From NCBI GenBank assembly GCA_028829895.1, contig CM054177.1, positions 48,492,164 through 48,556,163 on the forward strand: a DNA stretch of 64,000 nucleotides. Direction: 5' to 3'. Of the stretch, positions 35,421-46,144 are shown piece after piece (position 1 is the first letter of the stretch; each line of letters opens with the position of its first letter). Position numbers and translations under genes: made by a program. Below the pieces are notes generated by a model. It ran no database searches. It saw nothing but the letters and a program-made list of their open reading frames with translations, and was not told the origin of the DNA. Source of the stretch: Sinotaia quadrata. Taxonomy: Eukaryota; Mollusca; Gastropoda; Architaenioglossa; Viviparidae.

Positions 35421-35690
35421 CATATATCATCGTTCTCATATATTTATCATGTAGATACTTATTTAATTTTTGTTGTTCTCATATATTTCTCATGTAGATA
35501 CTTATTTAATTTTTGTTGTTCTTATATATTACTCATGTAGATACATATTTAATTATTGTTATCCTCATGTATTTCTCATGTAGATACATATTTAATTATT
35601 GTTATCCTCATGTATTTCTCATGTAGATACATATTTAATTATTGTTATCCTCATGTATTTCTCATGTAGATACATATTTAAATATTATCT
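35421..35690. repeat. 43-bp minisatellite (~6 copies)
   Basis: The unit contains CATGTATTTCTCATGTAGAT, ACATATTTAATTATTGTTAT and CCT, with diverged left copies. 35691-36128 is unassigned apart from a two-copy AAATAATCTACCC phrase (36000-36046). Confidence 0.95.
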
Positions 35691-36128
35691 CATTTTTCCT
35701 TATTCTATTAATAATAGTTTTAATTAAATTAAAACACTGACGGTTTTGTAGACTCATTGCTGTCCGATCTGCCAGTTACGAAAACATCTTTACCTCAAGA
35801 ACAAATTAGATTTTAAACTGCAGAAACAAACAATAATACACATATGATTGCATTTGCTATTGTTGCCAGATCGAATGGCGCCATTCTGAAAATATTGTGA
35901 GTTTGGCTTTCGTATTGTTGGCAAGATATCAATATTCAGGAAGGTCGAGATGTCTGTACGTAGGTTTTGGATCTGACTCATCGAATTCAGTTTCAAAGAA
36001 ATAATCTACCCTATGTTAACTTTTATTTTAAGAAATAATCTACCCCATCTGAACTTCTCTGTTTTAGTATTTTTTCTTTTTGTATTGTGATTTTGGCTTT
36101 GTTTTGTTTGTTTCTATTATGCGTGTCT

Positions 36129-36154
36129 TTGTGTGTTTGTGTGTGGGTGTGTGA

Positions 36155-36216
<62 letters not shown>
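36129..36216. repeat. (GT)n-(GA)n microsatellite
   Basis: A GT run passes into about 23 GA units. 36217-36540 is unassigned. Confidence 0.97.
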
Positions 36217-36223
<7 letters not shown>

Positions 36224-36540
36224 ATGGAGCAAGGTGGTTGCTGTACACTCCTTTCCGAAATTGTCCATTTATTGCCATTGTCATCTAAGCAACTCTTAAT
36301 ATTTTAATTCTAAGGAAAGTTGAATACTGCTAGGCTACAAACAACTAGAGGGCGGCATTAGTTAACTGAAGTCCATGATTTAGCAACTTTTGAAATCGTA
36401 TTATTTTAAGTTATTTTAAGTTAAATAATTCTAACAAAACCTCCTAGCTTGACACATATATCACTACAAGGACTGGTTGGGTCGGACACTACAATAAACT
36501 CATTCTGACTGATCACACGTGTTTGTTGACAATACAGGTT

Positions 36541-36904
36541 TGTCCTGTGAATAGTGATGAAAGCCAAATATTGTTATTGATGATGATAGTCAAACATCGT
36601 TATTGATGATGATAGTCAAACATGTTATTGATGATGATAGCTATAGTCAAATATTGCCCGTTAATAAGTGATGACAATAAGATACCGTCCGTTGATAAGG
36701 GATGGCAAAGTAACACTGCCTTGTAATAAGTGATGACAGCATAGAACTGAAATGTGATAACAATACAATAGTGCGGAATATGTGATAAGAATACAACAGT
36801 ACGGGGATAGATGATAACAATATAACATACGGGGAAAGATGATAACAATACAACAGTACGGGGATAGATGATATTAATACAGTAGTACGGGGATAGATGA
36901 TAAC
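36541..36904. repeat. Degenerate ~28-bp repeat
   Basis: TTATTGATGATGATAGTCAAA recurs on the left. GATAACAATACAACAGTACG with GGGATAGAT recurs on the right, about five copies. Confidence 0.88.
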
Positions 36905-37330
36905 TAAAAGTCTCTTAGCATGAAGAGTTTTGAGACTTACAACTCTTCATGCTAAAAGTCTCTAATGCCTCATGCTAAAAGTCTCAAAACTCTTCATACT
37001 AAAAGTCTCAAAACTCTTCATACTAAAAGGTCTCCAACGCTTCATGCTAAAAGTCTCCAACGCCTCATGCTAAAAGGTTTCCAATTTTTCATGCTACAAA
37101 GTCTCCAACTCTTCATGCTACAAAGTCTCCAACTCTTCATGCTAAAAGTCTCCAACTCTTCATGCTTCAAAGTCTTCAATATTTCATGCTAAAAGTCTCC
37201 AACTCTTCATGCTACAAAGTCTCCAATATTCTATGCTAAAAGTCTCCAACTCTTCATGTTATAGGCTCAACCTATCATACTATAAAGTCTCCAACTCTTC
37301 ATGCTATAGTCTCCAACACTTCATTGTATA
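36905..37330. repeat. ~24-bp repeat (~17 copies) with one inverted unit
   Basis: The unit is AACTCTTCATGCTAAAAGTC TCC with AAAG/AAAAG length variants. At 36917-36938 one unit is in reverse orientation (AGCATGAAGAGTTTTGAGAC) and can pair with 36978-36999. 37331-37850 is unassigned. Confidence 0.93.
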
Positions 37331-37851
37331 AAGTGTGAATAGTGTATGTCCTATGTTCTATTTTTATTTTTTACAAGAATTAGCTTTTTACAAGAACGAG
37401 CTTGTGCACGTACAAATGGCTCGACTGACTTTTCTACAATTAATGACGGTCTTCGTGCACTTATATTCTAGGACTGGCCAAAGTGCCAGACGTTGGCCGT
37501 TCCATTATCCTTTTGCATGTAAAGTCATATTCCTGAGATCAAATCTTCAGGGAAGCAACATCAGCACGCCTAAAAGGAGATAATCATCAGAAAAATTCTG
37601 CACACACACAAACGACTGGAAAATCTTTTTTTTTAGCATGCATGGCGGACCATGGCAATTGGGTGAAGTATTTGTAGGAAAATATCCACTTACCCTCTAG
37701 CCAAGAAAAAGGAATAATGAAAAATGACATGGACTGTCATCATGATGATGGAGTGTATAGTGCACACGATACAGATTCATTTTTAACTGGTGATGGTGAT
37801 ATACTTTTTATTGTGTTTCTTTGCATACGGCACTATGTCCAATCATTTAGT

Positions 37852-37882
37852 TAACCTGGTAACCTGGTAACCTGGTAACCTG
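37852..37882. repeat. 8-bp repeat TAACCTGG (4 copies)
   Basis: Four perfect copies in a row. Confidence 0.97.
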
Positions 37883-37913
37883 TATGCCTCGTACGATCAC
37901 GAGTTCTTCTTAC

Positions 37914-38030
37914 TTTTATTGCAGCATACAATGTAGATCTGTGTTACATATACATTTATACATAAATACTTTTAATGCAGCATACAATGTAGATCTGTGT
38001 TACATATACATTTATACATAAATACTTAAT
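37914..38030. repeat. ~57-bp tandem duplication
   Basis: Two copies containing GCAGCATACAATGTAGATCT and GTTACATATACATTTATAC. They are followed to about 38150 by a TACATA-rich stretch. Confidence 0.96.
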
Positions 38031-38164
38031 TATATATACCTATGTACATACAAACACAAATATTTATAGACACACATACTTACATAAATACTTACAAACA
38101 TATTTACATACATATGTACATATATATATATATACACATATACATACATACAACTGTGACGTTT

Positions 38165-38815
38165 TGTTGGGAGATGGGCAATAATTCTCCACCACCCCAT
38201 GCTGCCCGTAACCTTAGACTAATCCCCAAAACACACCTTCTGGCTGGACACACATATTGGAAAGAAGGAAGATAGATAGTGTAGAGTGATAGTCGAGAAT
38301 GTAGCTCTGAGCCCTCTGATAAGTACAGCCATGTATATTAATTAAATATATAACATGTAAGTAAGCCACGCCAAAACTAGTGGTCTATGTATCAATATTA
38401 AAAGTTATTTAAAGAGAAATAAAATAGGACAAGATGTGGTTACCTATAGGAATAGTTTGATAGTTATAATTAGAGTTTATAAATATATATTATTCATAAT
38501 CGTGACCATTTAGTGTAGTAAGAGATATAAAACTATTGCAGTTATTGAGTTATGTTCATATAGATCGAATTATAAATGAATCTCTCTTGATTTTATGGCT
38601 CACTTATCTCAGAATTCGCCTGACATTGTTGTCTAGGGTCCTAGTGACTGCTGCAGCACATTTGATCCATTGAACCATGGTTTCTGGCCCATGAGTCATT
38701 CTGCTCTGGCATTGCTTCATGGTTCAGTGCTCATCGAGAATCAGTGCTGGAAATAAAGTGCTGATCTGCCAGTAAAAGCACATGGACTGAGAATTTGTTC
38801 ATGCGTTCCCTAACA
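38165..38815 (+). mobile_element. Possible solo LTR (weak)
   Basis: The stretch starts TGTTGGGAGATGGGC and ends GCGTTCCCTAACA, giving TGTT...AACA ends. It has TATA-like ATATAAAACT near 38528 and AATAAA at 38752 about 60 bp before the end, an arrangement typical of an LTR. The bulk of it is non-tandem, unlike its surroundings. No matching target duplication was found at these ends (CGTTT against GAACA) and no internal retroelement genes are present, so this is tentative. Confidence 0.25.
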
Positions 38816-39179
38816 GAACACATTACGTATATGGCCATCATACAGTCTAATATCCTAAGTGAAATGTATAGCAATACAAAAATAGGGTTAAAGTTTGAAT
38901 AAACATGGACACAATATTTGTTTACACAAGCAAAACCACATACCTTCGGCAGTAATATGCACAGAGGATGGGTTCCTGCTGCGTCAGTAAAAGGCAGTAT
39001 GGGTTGTTAGTAGCTGCTATGCAGTATGATTATTGCTTATTAACGCTGGAAGCCAAAGCACATGTTGCCTCGATGGTCAGATGCATTGGACTGCTGAATA
39101 ACAGATGGGTTTCTGGTACATTCGTTGCATGCAGTTGAGCTGCACTCAGAATGTTCCATTCAAAGTGAATTGCTATTTT

Positions 39180-39314
39180 TAGCCCGGGGATAAGAAAGTC
39201 GACTGTCCTTGAGTTAGGTTTGATTGTAGTCGATTTTGGAGGAGGTGGGTGTGTGCTTCATAATGCCATTATGTGACACAAACATACATACATAAACATA
39301 CATGCATACATACA

Positions 39315-39347
<33 letters not shown>

Positions 39348-39943
39348 GTGTGTTTATGTTAAAATGCTCATATCTAATTGACTGGAGCAGATTAAATGAA
39401 AGATAAAAGATACCATCTAACGATGTTGTATATATAACACAATTTTATTGTCTGCCTAATATGCATAGGTATTTACATTCAACACAATTCAATGTATGGT
39501 AAATCCTTTGTTTCTCTGTCGAAGTCAAGGTATGTGTATATATCAGAATCCACTACGTTTTTACTATATTAATATTTTACATACCATTTCTCGACAAACT
39601 TTGCCATGGATACAAAATATAAATTTAAAAACATAGATTCCTCTAATACTCGTCCATTTAGCGAATTCTTAGAGACAAACATATACAAGACTCTGAGCAC
39701 ATATGTGCCACTTGTATTCATCTTCACTATTCTGTTTATCTTCACTATAATGTTCATTTCATTATACTATTCATATTTACTATACTTTTCATCTTTTCTA
39801 TAAATGTTTAACTTCACTGTATGCATATATGTATGTTGGTATGTTTGTGTCACATAATGGCATTATGAAGCCCACACCCTTCCTCAAAAAATAGACTACA
39901 ATCAAACCTAAATCTAGGACAGTTGACTCTTATCCCCGGGCTA
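39180..39943. mobile_element. Foldback/MITE-like element with ~115-bp terminal inverted repeats
   Basis: The left end reads TAGCCCGGGGATAAGA and continues through TAGGTTTGATTGTAGTC and CATAATGCCATTATGTGACA to about 39296. The right end (about 39826-39943) gives the same phrases in reverse complement. Terminal cores GCCCGGGG...CCCCGGGC are each flanked by TA, consistent with a TA target duplication as in Tc1/mariner-type elements. The ~530-bp interior is AT-rich with a CATA run (39296-39343) and only short open frames; no transposase was seen. Confidence 0.75.
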
Positions 39944-40384
39944 GAGAATAGGTTGAATATCAAAACGGGTCGTAGATTTCATCCAATTTAGTCAACTTTA
40001 TTATGCAGTTACCATGGAAATAGCCTTCTCACAAAATAAAAGTGATAATCCTACTCGCTATTAACCAGTCAATGCACACTCATTCAATCAAAACAGCTTA
40101 TCTCCCCATACACTTCTGTCCATCCTCAACTTTCACTTTATCACACATATCCAAATTATACATATTACAAATAACATCTCTTCTTAAAATTATAGATTGG
40201 AAATAAAAATTTGTATTTAAGTATATGGGAGAATTTCCAATCATACAACACAGGTTTTATAGTCTCATATTATTGTTTGGCAAATAGAAATGTACAATGT
40301 ACAAATGCATTTACCAATCTACAAAAAGTACAATGCAGTTAACACACACCACTACTTATGACACTATTTTAAATGTTACCTGTC

Positions 40385-40718
40385 ATTTCAAACTGCATAA
40401 TATCAATGTATTTATTCATAAATCTGTGCAAGACACAAACTCAGTTTCAAGCTGCATAATATCAATGTATTTATTCATAAATCTGTGCAAGACACAAACT
40501 CAGTTTCAAACTGCATAATATCAATGTATTTATTCATAAATCTGTGCAAGACACAAACTCAGTTTCAAACTGCATAATATCAATGAATTTATTCATAAAT
40601 CTGTGCAAGACACAAACTCAGTTTCAAACTGCATAATATCAATGAATTTATTCATAAATCTGTGCAAGACACAAACTCAGTTTCAAACTGCATAATATCA
40701 ATGTATTTATTCATAAAT
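40385..40718. repeat. 59-bp minisatellite (~5.6 copies)
   Basis: The unit contains AACTGCATAATATCAATGTA, TTTATTCATAAATCTGTGCA and AGACACAAACTCAGTTTCA. Confidence 0.97.
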
Positions 40719-40737
40719 CAAAAGGCGCCAATCGAAA

Positions 40738-40915
40738 TGCACGCTCGTCATCTTGCACTGGTTATTTACTTAATGAGATTAATGTTAGACTCCGTTTAAA
40801 TATCGTCATCTTGTACTGGTTTACTACTCCGTTTAAATATCGTCAACCTGTACTAGTAATTTACTTAATGAGGTTAATTTTACGACTCCATTTGAAATAT
40901 CGTCTCTCTTTTTGT
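40738..40915. repeat. Degenerate repeat running up to the exon 1 acceptor
   Basis: Three imperfect units carry CGTCATCTTGTACTGGTT, TTTACTTAATGAGGTTAAT and CTCCGTTTAAATAT. The last merges into the pyrimidine tract of the acceptor at 40926. Confidence 0.8.
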
Positions 40916-40926
40916 GGGTGTTTCAG

Positions 40927-41033
40927 CATTGCTTTACCATCACGTACAAGGGAGATGGGCAACGGCAGATTGATTTGCGCAGTGATTCTGAAGCGGAATG
41001 TAATGCATGGATTGATGCCATTAAACGAGCGAG
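40927..41033 (+). CDS. RASGRF: RASGRF exon 1 of window: C-terminal part of first PH domain
   Basis: The reading starts at CAT and gives HCFTITYKGDGQRQIDLRSD, continuing into NAWIDAIKRA, 35 codons plus AG. This matches the last beta strands and C-terminal helix of the RASGRF N-terminal PH domain. The Trp in NAWIDAI is the near-invariant Trp of the PH C-terminal helix. PH domains bind phosphoinositides or protein partners at membranes, and in RASGRF this one helps recruit the factor to the membrane. The acceptor is a pyrimidine-rich run ending TTTCAG at 40926; the donor is GAG|GTAAGAA at 41034. The split codon AG+T completes as Ser with the next exon. Oddity: the last ~34 exon bases and the donor are repeated twice just downstream with 42-bp spacing (see findings). 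The preceding exon with the start of the PH domain was not found. Confidence 0.93.
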
Positions 41034-41117
41034 GTAAGAATATAATGCAGGAATTGATGTCATTAAACGAGCGAGGTAAGAGTATAATGCAGGAATTGAT
41101 GTCATTAAACGAATTCC
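41000..41117 (+). repeat. 42-bp tandem triplication of exon 3' edge plus 5' splice site
   Basis: The unit TAATGCATGGATTGATGCCA TTAAACGAGCGAGGTAAGAA TA (exon end and donor) is followed by two more copies with TAATGCAGGAATTGATGTCA. The second copy keeps GCGAG|GTAAG with its GT at 41076; the third loses the donor (ACGAATTCC). Reading to the second donor hits TAA directly after the true exon end. Confidence 0.95.
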
Positions 41118-41625
41118 GAAATGGGATAACTAAAACAGACCTAATTACGACATAGGATGGCTAAAACATAATTCCGAAATGGGATAGCTAAAACAGACCT
41201 AATTACGACATAGGATGGCTAAAACATAATTCCGAAATGGGATAGCTAAAACAGACCTAATTACGACATAGGATGGCTAAAACAGACCTAATTACGACAT
41301 AGGATCCGATGGCTAAAACATAATTCCGAAATGGGATAGCTAAAACAGACCTAATTACGACATAGGATGGCTAAAACATAATTCCGAAATGGGATAGCTA
41401 AAACAGACCTAATTACGACATAGGATAGCTAAAACAGACCTAATTACGACATAGGATGGCTAAAACAGACCTAATTACGACATAGGATGGCTAAAACAGA
41501 CCTAATTACGACATAGGATGGCTAAAACAGACCTAATTACGACATAGGGTGGCTAAAACAGACCTAATTACGACATAGGATGGCTAAAACAGACCTAATT
41601 ACGACATAGGGTGGCTAAAACAGAC
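41106..41625. repeat. Composite minisatellite of two alternating units (31 bp and ~28 bp)
   Basis: One unit is CCTAATTACGACATAGGATG GCTAAAACAGA; the other is ATTCCGAAATGGGATAGCTA AAACA. They alternate on the left and the first becomes pure on the right. Both share the GGATxGCTAAAACA part, so one probably arose from the other. Confidence 0.95.
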
Positions 41626-41773
41626 ACCTCCACCACCGAGTATAAAGTATTTGTCGAATGATTGAGCGTAGTCAATTGTGGCCACTTTTTTGTTTTAACT
41701 ATGGCTGTTTAAATGATATCATGAGGTGAAATATGTTTCGTTGCTTTAGTAAGAATTCAGGGAAAGGTAACAT

Positions 41774-41992
41774 TTAGTCTGCAAGTGTTGGTTTCCACAA
41801 CTTTCTTGAAGTCAACTAGCTTGCACGCTGCCATAGATCTTCGTAGTCAAATTCCCACTTTCATTGCTCATGCTTTAATATTACATCAAATTACTTGCAT
41901 TTCACTTTTATTTACTTAAGCTATAAACCAAAAACATAAGCACTGGGATACACCTCGAGAAAATTAAAAAAGGCACTAAATCATTATTATTG
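41774..41992 (+). mobile_element. Dispersed repeat family 2, copy 2 (in RASGRF intron 1)
   Basis: It is collinear with 7788-8050; shared landmarks are TTTCATTGCTC, TTGCATTT and AAGCTATAAACCA. Confidence 0.6.
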
Positions 41993-41997
41993 TTATG

Positions 41998-42270
41998 CGG
42001 CCAGTCTACCAGAAGTGTTACTTAACCAGTCTACCAGAAGTGTTACTCAACCAGTCTACCGGCTTTGATATGCGGCCAGTCTACCAGAAGTGTTACTCAA
42101 CCAGTCTACCGGCTTTGATATGCGGCCAGTCTACCAGAAGTGTTACTCAGCCAGTCTACCGGCTTTGATATGCGGCCAGTCTACCAGAAGTGTTACTCAA
42201 CCAGTCTACCGGCTTTGATATGCGGCCAGTCTACTGGAATTGTAAAGCAGCCAATCTACCGGAAGTGTCA
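41998..42270. repeat. 50-bp minisatellite of two sub-units (~5 copies)
   Basis: Each 50-bp unit joins CCAGTCTACCAGAAGTGTTA CTCAA and CCAGTCTACCGGCTTTGATA TGCGG. The two halves share CCAGTCTACC, a small higher-order repeat. A GC-alternating CG/TG run lies at 42588-42655. The rest of 42271-42780 is unassigned. Confidence 0.96.
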
Positions 42271-42779
42271 CGCAGTCAGTGTACTAGAAGTATAATGCGG
42301 CAATTTACCATACATGTTCGGGAGTCCTTTACTCAAGACAGCATGTAGACGACATTTCACAAGAATATCCTAAATTCAAAGACAAAATGAGTTATCGACA
42401 GAACCAATACGAGCTTATAAAGTAAGCCTGAACTTTACTGTCTGCAAACCGTAGAATTATCGATCGGACTTTAATCTGTCTTTGTTCGTGTATATGGTGT
42501 ATCCAATTAGTTGCAAAAGCTATTAACTTCAGTTTGCCATTTATCTCCTTGCACGTTGTGAACAACGTCGACGTACAAATATAGCACGCGCGTGTGTGCG
42601 CGCGCGCGCGTTTGTACGTGTGTGCGTGCGCGTGCGTGTATATGTGTGCGTGTGCAATTAATGAATTCTTGTTGATAGCTACACGTTAAAGTTGTCGTCC
42701 CCAAATGCTAAACTTGGCTTTAGTGTTTAAACCAGTGTTTGAGAAATATTTGAGTAACTCTACTCATAATAAGATTTAA

Positions 42780-42978
42780 AGATGAATGGTGTGGATGATT
42801 TAAAGTTGAATGAAATGTGAATGATGTAAAGTTGAATGAAATGTGAATGATCTAAAGACATTGAAATGCGAATGATTTAAAGATCAATGAAATGTGAATG
42901 ATTTAAAGATCAATGAAATGTGAATGATTTAAAGATCAATGAAATGTGAATGATTTAAAGATCAGTGAAATGTGAATA
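42780..42978. repeat. 26-bp minisatellite (~7 copies)
   Basis: The unit is GAATGATTTAAAGATCAATG AAATGT. 42979-43475 is unassigned. Confidence 0.95.
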
Positions 42979-43479
42979 ATGTTTGCCTTCCCTTCTTTGT
43001 GCGTGTGCACTTAAAGAAGATCTGTCGTTGGACACAACGCTCAGATAATAGGGGACACAACGCTCTCTCGCAGCCTTCACCAATCAAACAATATGCGATT
43101 ACCTCCCATGAATGATCTTTAATATCCTGAACTGATTGAAGAGTTGATGCCATTATTAAATACTGAACATTGTACTTCTCAACGTACCGTTAAGAGTCAG
43201 CCAACGTGAAAATGTTAAATGCATTTTTAGTTATTGCTACATTTTAATAATTATTTGCACGTTTTTTAATTTTAAAATTTAATAGTACAAATGCCTAAAT
43301 AATAGTGAATTTACAAATAAACTGTTATTGTAGATTATACAATTAGTGATTTAAAGATACAATACATTTTAATTTTTATATTTTATATTTAATGGAAACA
43401 TACATTAAGAACTGTTTATATACATTGCACAGTTACAGGATATATATCTATGAAATGTGTTCTTGTATTCATACACTAT

Positions 43480-43692
43480 AAGTATGATATGCCTCTTTAC
43501 ACTGTATAAATGGTACTCATACACTTTAATATGCTTCTTTACACTGTATAAATGGTATTCATACACTTTAATATGCTTCTTTACACTGTATAAATGGTAT
43601 TCAAACTCTTTAATATGCTTCTTTACACTGTGTAAATGGTACTCGTATACTTTAATATGCTTCTTTATACTGTATAAATGGTATTTATTCCA
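43480..43692. repeat. 42-bp minisatellite (~5 copies)
   Basis: The unit contains TACTCATACACTTTAATATG and CTTCTTTACACTGTATAAAT. Period 42 keeps frames open on both strands; not coding. Confidence 0.96.
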
Positions 43693-43789
43693 GTATAATT
43701 TGTTTGTTAAAACTGTAGAGATACTCATACTTAGGTATTTCACCTGAATTCATACCAGTATAATTTGCTACTTTACCCTAGGCCTAGAA

Positions 43790-44039
43790 CTAATCATACT
43801 CCTACTTTACACTTGTCTTATTCCGGGTTTAAAAACACATAAATGCTTCGCTGACCTTTTCTGTCTTATTTCTTGTATAAGCTCCAAACGAAACAGGCTT
43901 CTTTGCAGACCGTGACCTGTTTTATTCCTGGTTTAAAAACACAAAAATGCTTTACTGACCAGGACCTGTCTTATTTCCTCTTTAATAACAATAAGAAGCA
44001 TTCATCACTGATCTTGACCCTGTCTTATTTCTGGCTCAG
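43790..44039. repeat. Degenerate ~50-57 bp repeat that includes the exon 2 acceptor
   Basis: CTGTCTTATTTC, with relatives of TGGTTTAAAAACACA and GCTTTACTGACC, recurs about four times. The final unit, CCCTGTCTTATTTCTGGCTC AG, supplies the pyrimidine tract and AG of the exon 2 acceptor. Confidence 0.82.
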
Positions 44040-44187
44040 TTACAGCAAGGTGCTAGAGCAGAAGGAAGAATTGGAACAAAAACACCTGCATTTGTTGCAG
44101 ATTCTGGACAGTGAAAGACAGGCGAAATGGCACTACGTCCAACAGACAGAGGAACTAGCAGCAGAGGTCAAGAAACTAAAAGAAGAG
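44040..44187 (+). CDS. RASGRF: RASGRF exon 2 of window: coiled-coil segment
   Basis: One base completes the split Ser codon, then 49 codons read YSKVLEQKEELEQKHLHLLQ and onward to EELAAEVKKLKEE. This corresponds to the coiled coil between the first PH domain and the IQ motif in RASGRF. The heptad-like spacing of Leu, Ile and Val and the high Glu/Lys/Gln content are visible. The acceptor is TTTCTGGCTCAG ending at 44039, itself the last member of a degenerate ~50-57 bp repeat (43790-44039). The donor is GAAGAG|GTTTGA, weak at +3 to +6, but an in-frame stop (TGA) follows at once, and the phase-0 join to the next exon is supported by homology. The segment acts with the PH and IQ parts in membrane targeting and calcium response, known from the family. 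Confidence 0.92.
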
Positions 44188-44214
44188 GTTTGACTTGTTC
44201 AAGTAGTCCAGAGA

Positions 44215-44700
44215 GAAATAAATTCATATTTAATGTACCTCATGAAATAAGTTAATAATGTACTTGATGAAATAAGTTAATAATTCGTATACTTGATGAA
44301 CTAAGTTAATAATTGCAATTATTGTATCTGGTAAAGTAAGTTCATATTTAATGTACTTGATCAAATAAGTTAATATTTAATGCGTCTGATGAGATAAGGT
44401 TATAATTAATGTACCTGGAAATAAATTAACAATTATTGTACCTGATGAAATAAGTTAATAATTATTGTATCTGATTAAGAAGTTTATATTTAACGTACTT
44501 AATGAAATAAATTAATGTATATCATTAAATCAGTTCATATTGAATGTACCTGATAAAATAAGTTAATAATTAATGTACCTGATGAAATAAGTTAATGATT
44601 AATGTACCTGATGAAATAAGTTAATGATTAATGTACCTGATGAAATAATAATTAATGTACCTGATGAAATAAGTTAATAATTAATGTTCCTAATACTTTA
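44215..44700. repeat. 29-bp degenerate repeat (~16 copies) just after exon 2
   Basis: The unit is AATAATTAATGTACCTGATG AAATAAGTT. It begins about 28 bp after the weak donor of exon 2. 44701-45220 is unassigned. Confidence 0.92.
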
Positions 44701-45221
44701 TAGTTTTTGCAAGGTTAGTTACCAAAACATTTGAAGTAATGGCTGTAGATTACTTCTTTCGTTTACTGGCAACATACGACAATCCTTTCTAGAGAGATTT
44801 GCGATTTCATTTGCAATTTTCTCACCGATATCATTTCACAAATTGTAGTATGACACAAGACCGGCACACTAAGGTTAATCGAACATTTATTTGTAGAATA
44901 AGAACCATTGACATTACATTGTAATGTATTTATTTCTGGGTTCAGTACCATAATTCCCAAAGGTCCTCTTTCAGGTTCTAGTCTAGCCTATTATTAGTAT
45001 CCAACCTGTAACTTAGTTAAAGCCTTGACTTTCGCAGTACCACCAATTGTGACAAACACCCAGTTTCATTTGCACATAAAAAATGCTATAGCTGAAGATA
45101 TGAACTAAAACATTATGTAATGATGAGTTTTTATATGTAAACTTATCGTTACAATATCTATGCATATTAGATGTAAGATTTGTGGTGTTTGTTCAGTGAA
45201 TAAGGTGCTTGAAATACTGGC

Positions 45222-45400
45222 TTGTTGTGTTTTGACATTCGTGTGGTATGTACTAACGTGTCGTGGGTTGATATTCTTGTGCTATGTACTAACGTGTTGT
45301 GGTATGATATTCGTGTCAGATGTGTTATACTGACATGTTATGGCTTGACATTCGTGTCAGATGTTTTATGTACTGATGTTAAGATTTGGTATTCGTGTGA
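45222..45400. repeat. Degenerate ~47-bp repeat (~4 copies)
   Basis: Units carry GACATTCGTGT, TATGTACTAACGTGT and TGTGGTATGATATTCGTG forms. Confidence 0.85.
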
Positions 45401-46144
45401 AATGCCTAGGAGGTATAACCTTAATGTCAATGTCAAACTTTGGTCAACTTTTCTAAGACTAAAATTGTGCTTGATGATGTTTTTGAAAGTCATTATTTTC
45501 AAATCAAAGCCTAAAATTAACTTTATAGACCTGTAAATTTTACAGAACTCTAAACAATAACAACAAATGGTAAAACAAATCGTTGTATATCCTTCATTTC
45601 GTATGGCATCCATTTTAAATAAAATAACTGTGACTGGAAAGGTTATACGTATCCATGACTACTAAGAACGATAGAGATGTCATCACTACAAGCAAACTTC
45701 AGTATTGTCAGTTTACAAGTGAATCCGTTTGTCAGTTTACAAGTGAATCCGTTTGTCAGTTAATCTAAATAATATCACGGTAGGCTCAATAAGATCGTGT
45801 AATCTTTGTTCTTAAAGACAGGTCATTTCACTCTTCTTGCGTCTCTAATGGAACTGTTAATGCTATCTTTCCCTAAAAACGAAACCTTGGAACTTTTCAT
45901 TCATGCCTTAGTATTTGTCCTTTAACTCTGTCCAATGTTCGTGTTCAAGTTAAAATTAGAATCTCCCAAGTGTCAGCAGGTGTCGTCATCACTCGGACGA
46001 CACCTACACTTCTTAAATTAACTATTGGTATGGAGTATACCATAACTGGAAAAAGGTCGAAGTTCTAGTAGATTCTATAGAGCACTTTTTATCTGACTAT
46101 ACAAATACTATTAACACCAGTACTTAGTTTTTATGTGACTATTT
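45401..46144. other. Mostly unique intronic sequence
   Basis: It holds only a two-copy 25-bp repeat (GTCAGTTTACAAGTGAATCC, 45709-45760). No gene was recognised on either strand. Confidence 0.6.

Noticed and set aside
40811..41155. 114-codon plus-strand frame over RASGRF exon 1
   Set aside because: It is in the wrong frame; the homologous PH-domain frame is the one starting CAT at 40927.
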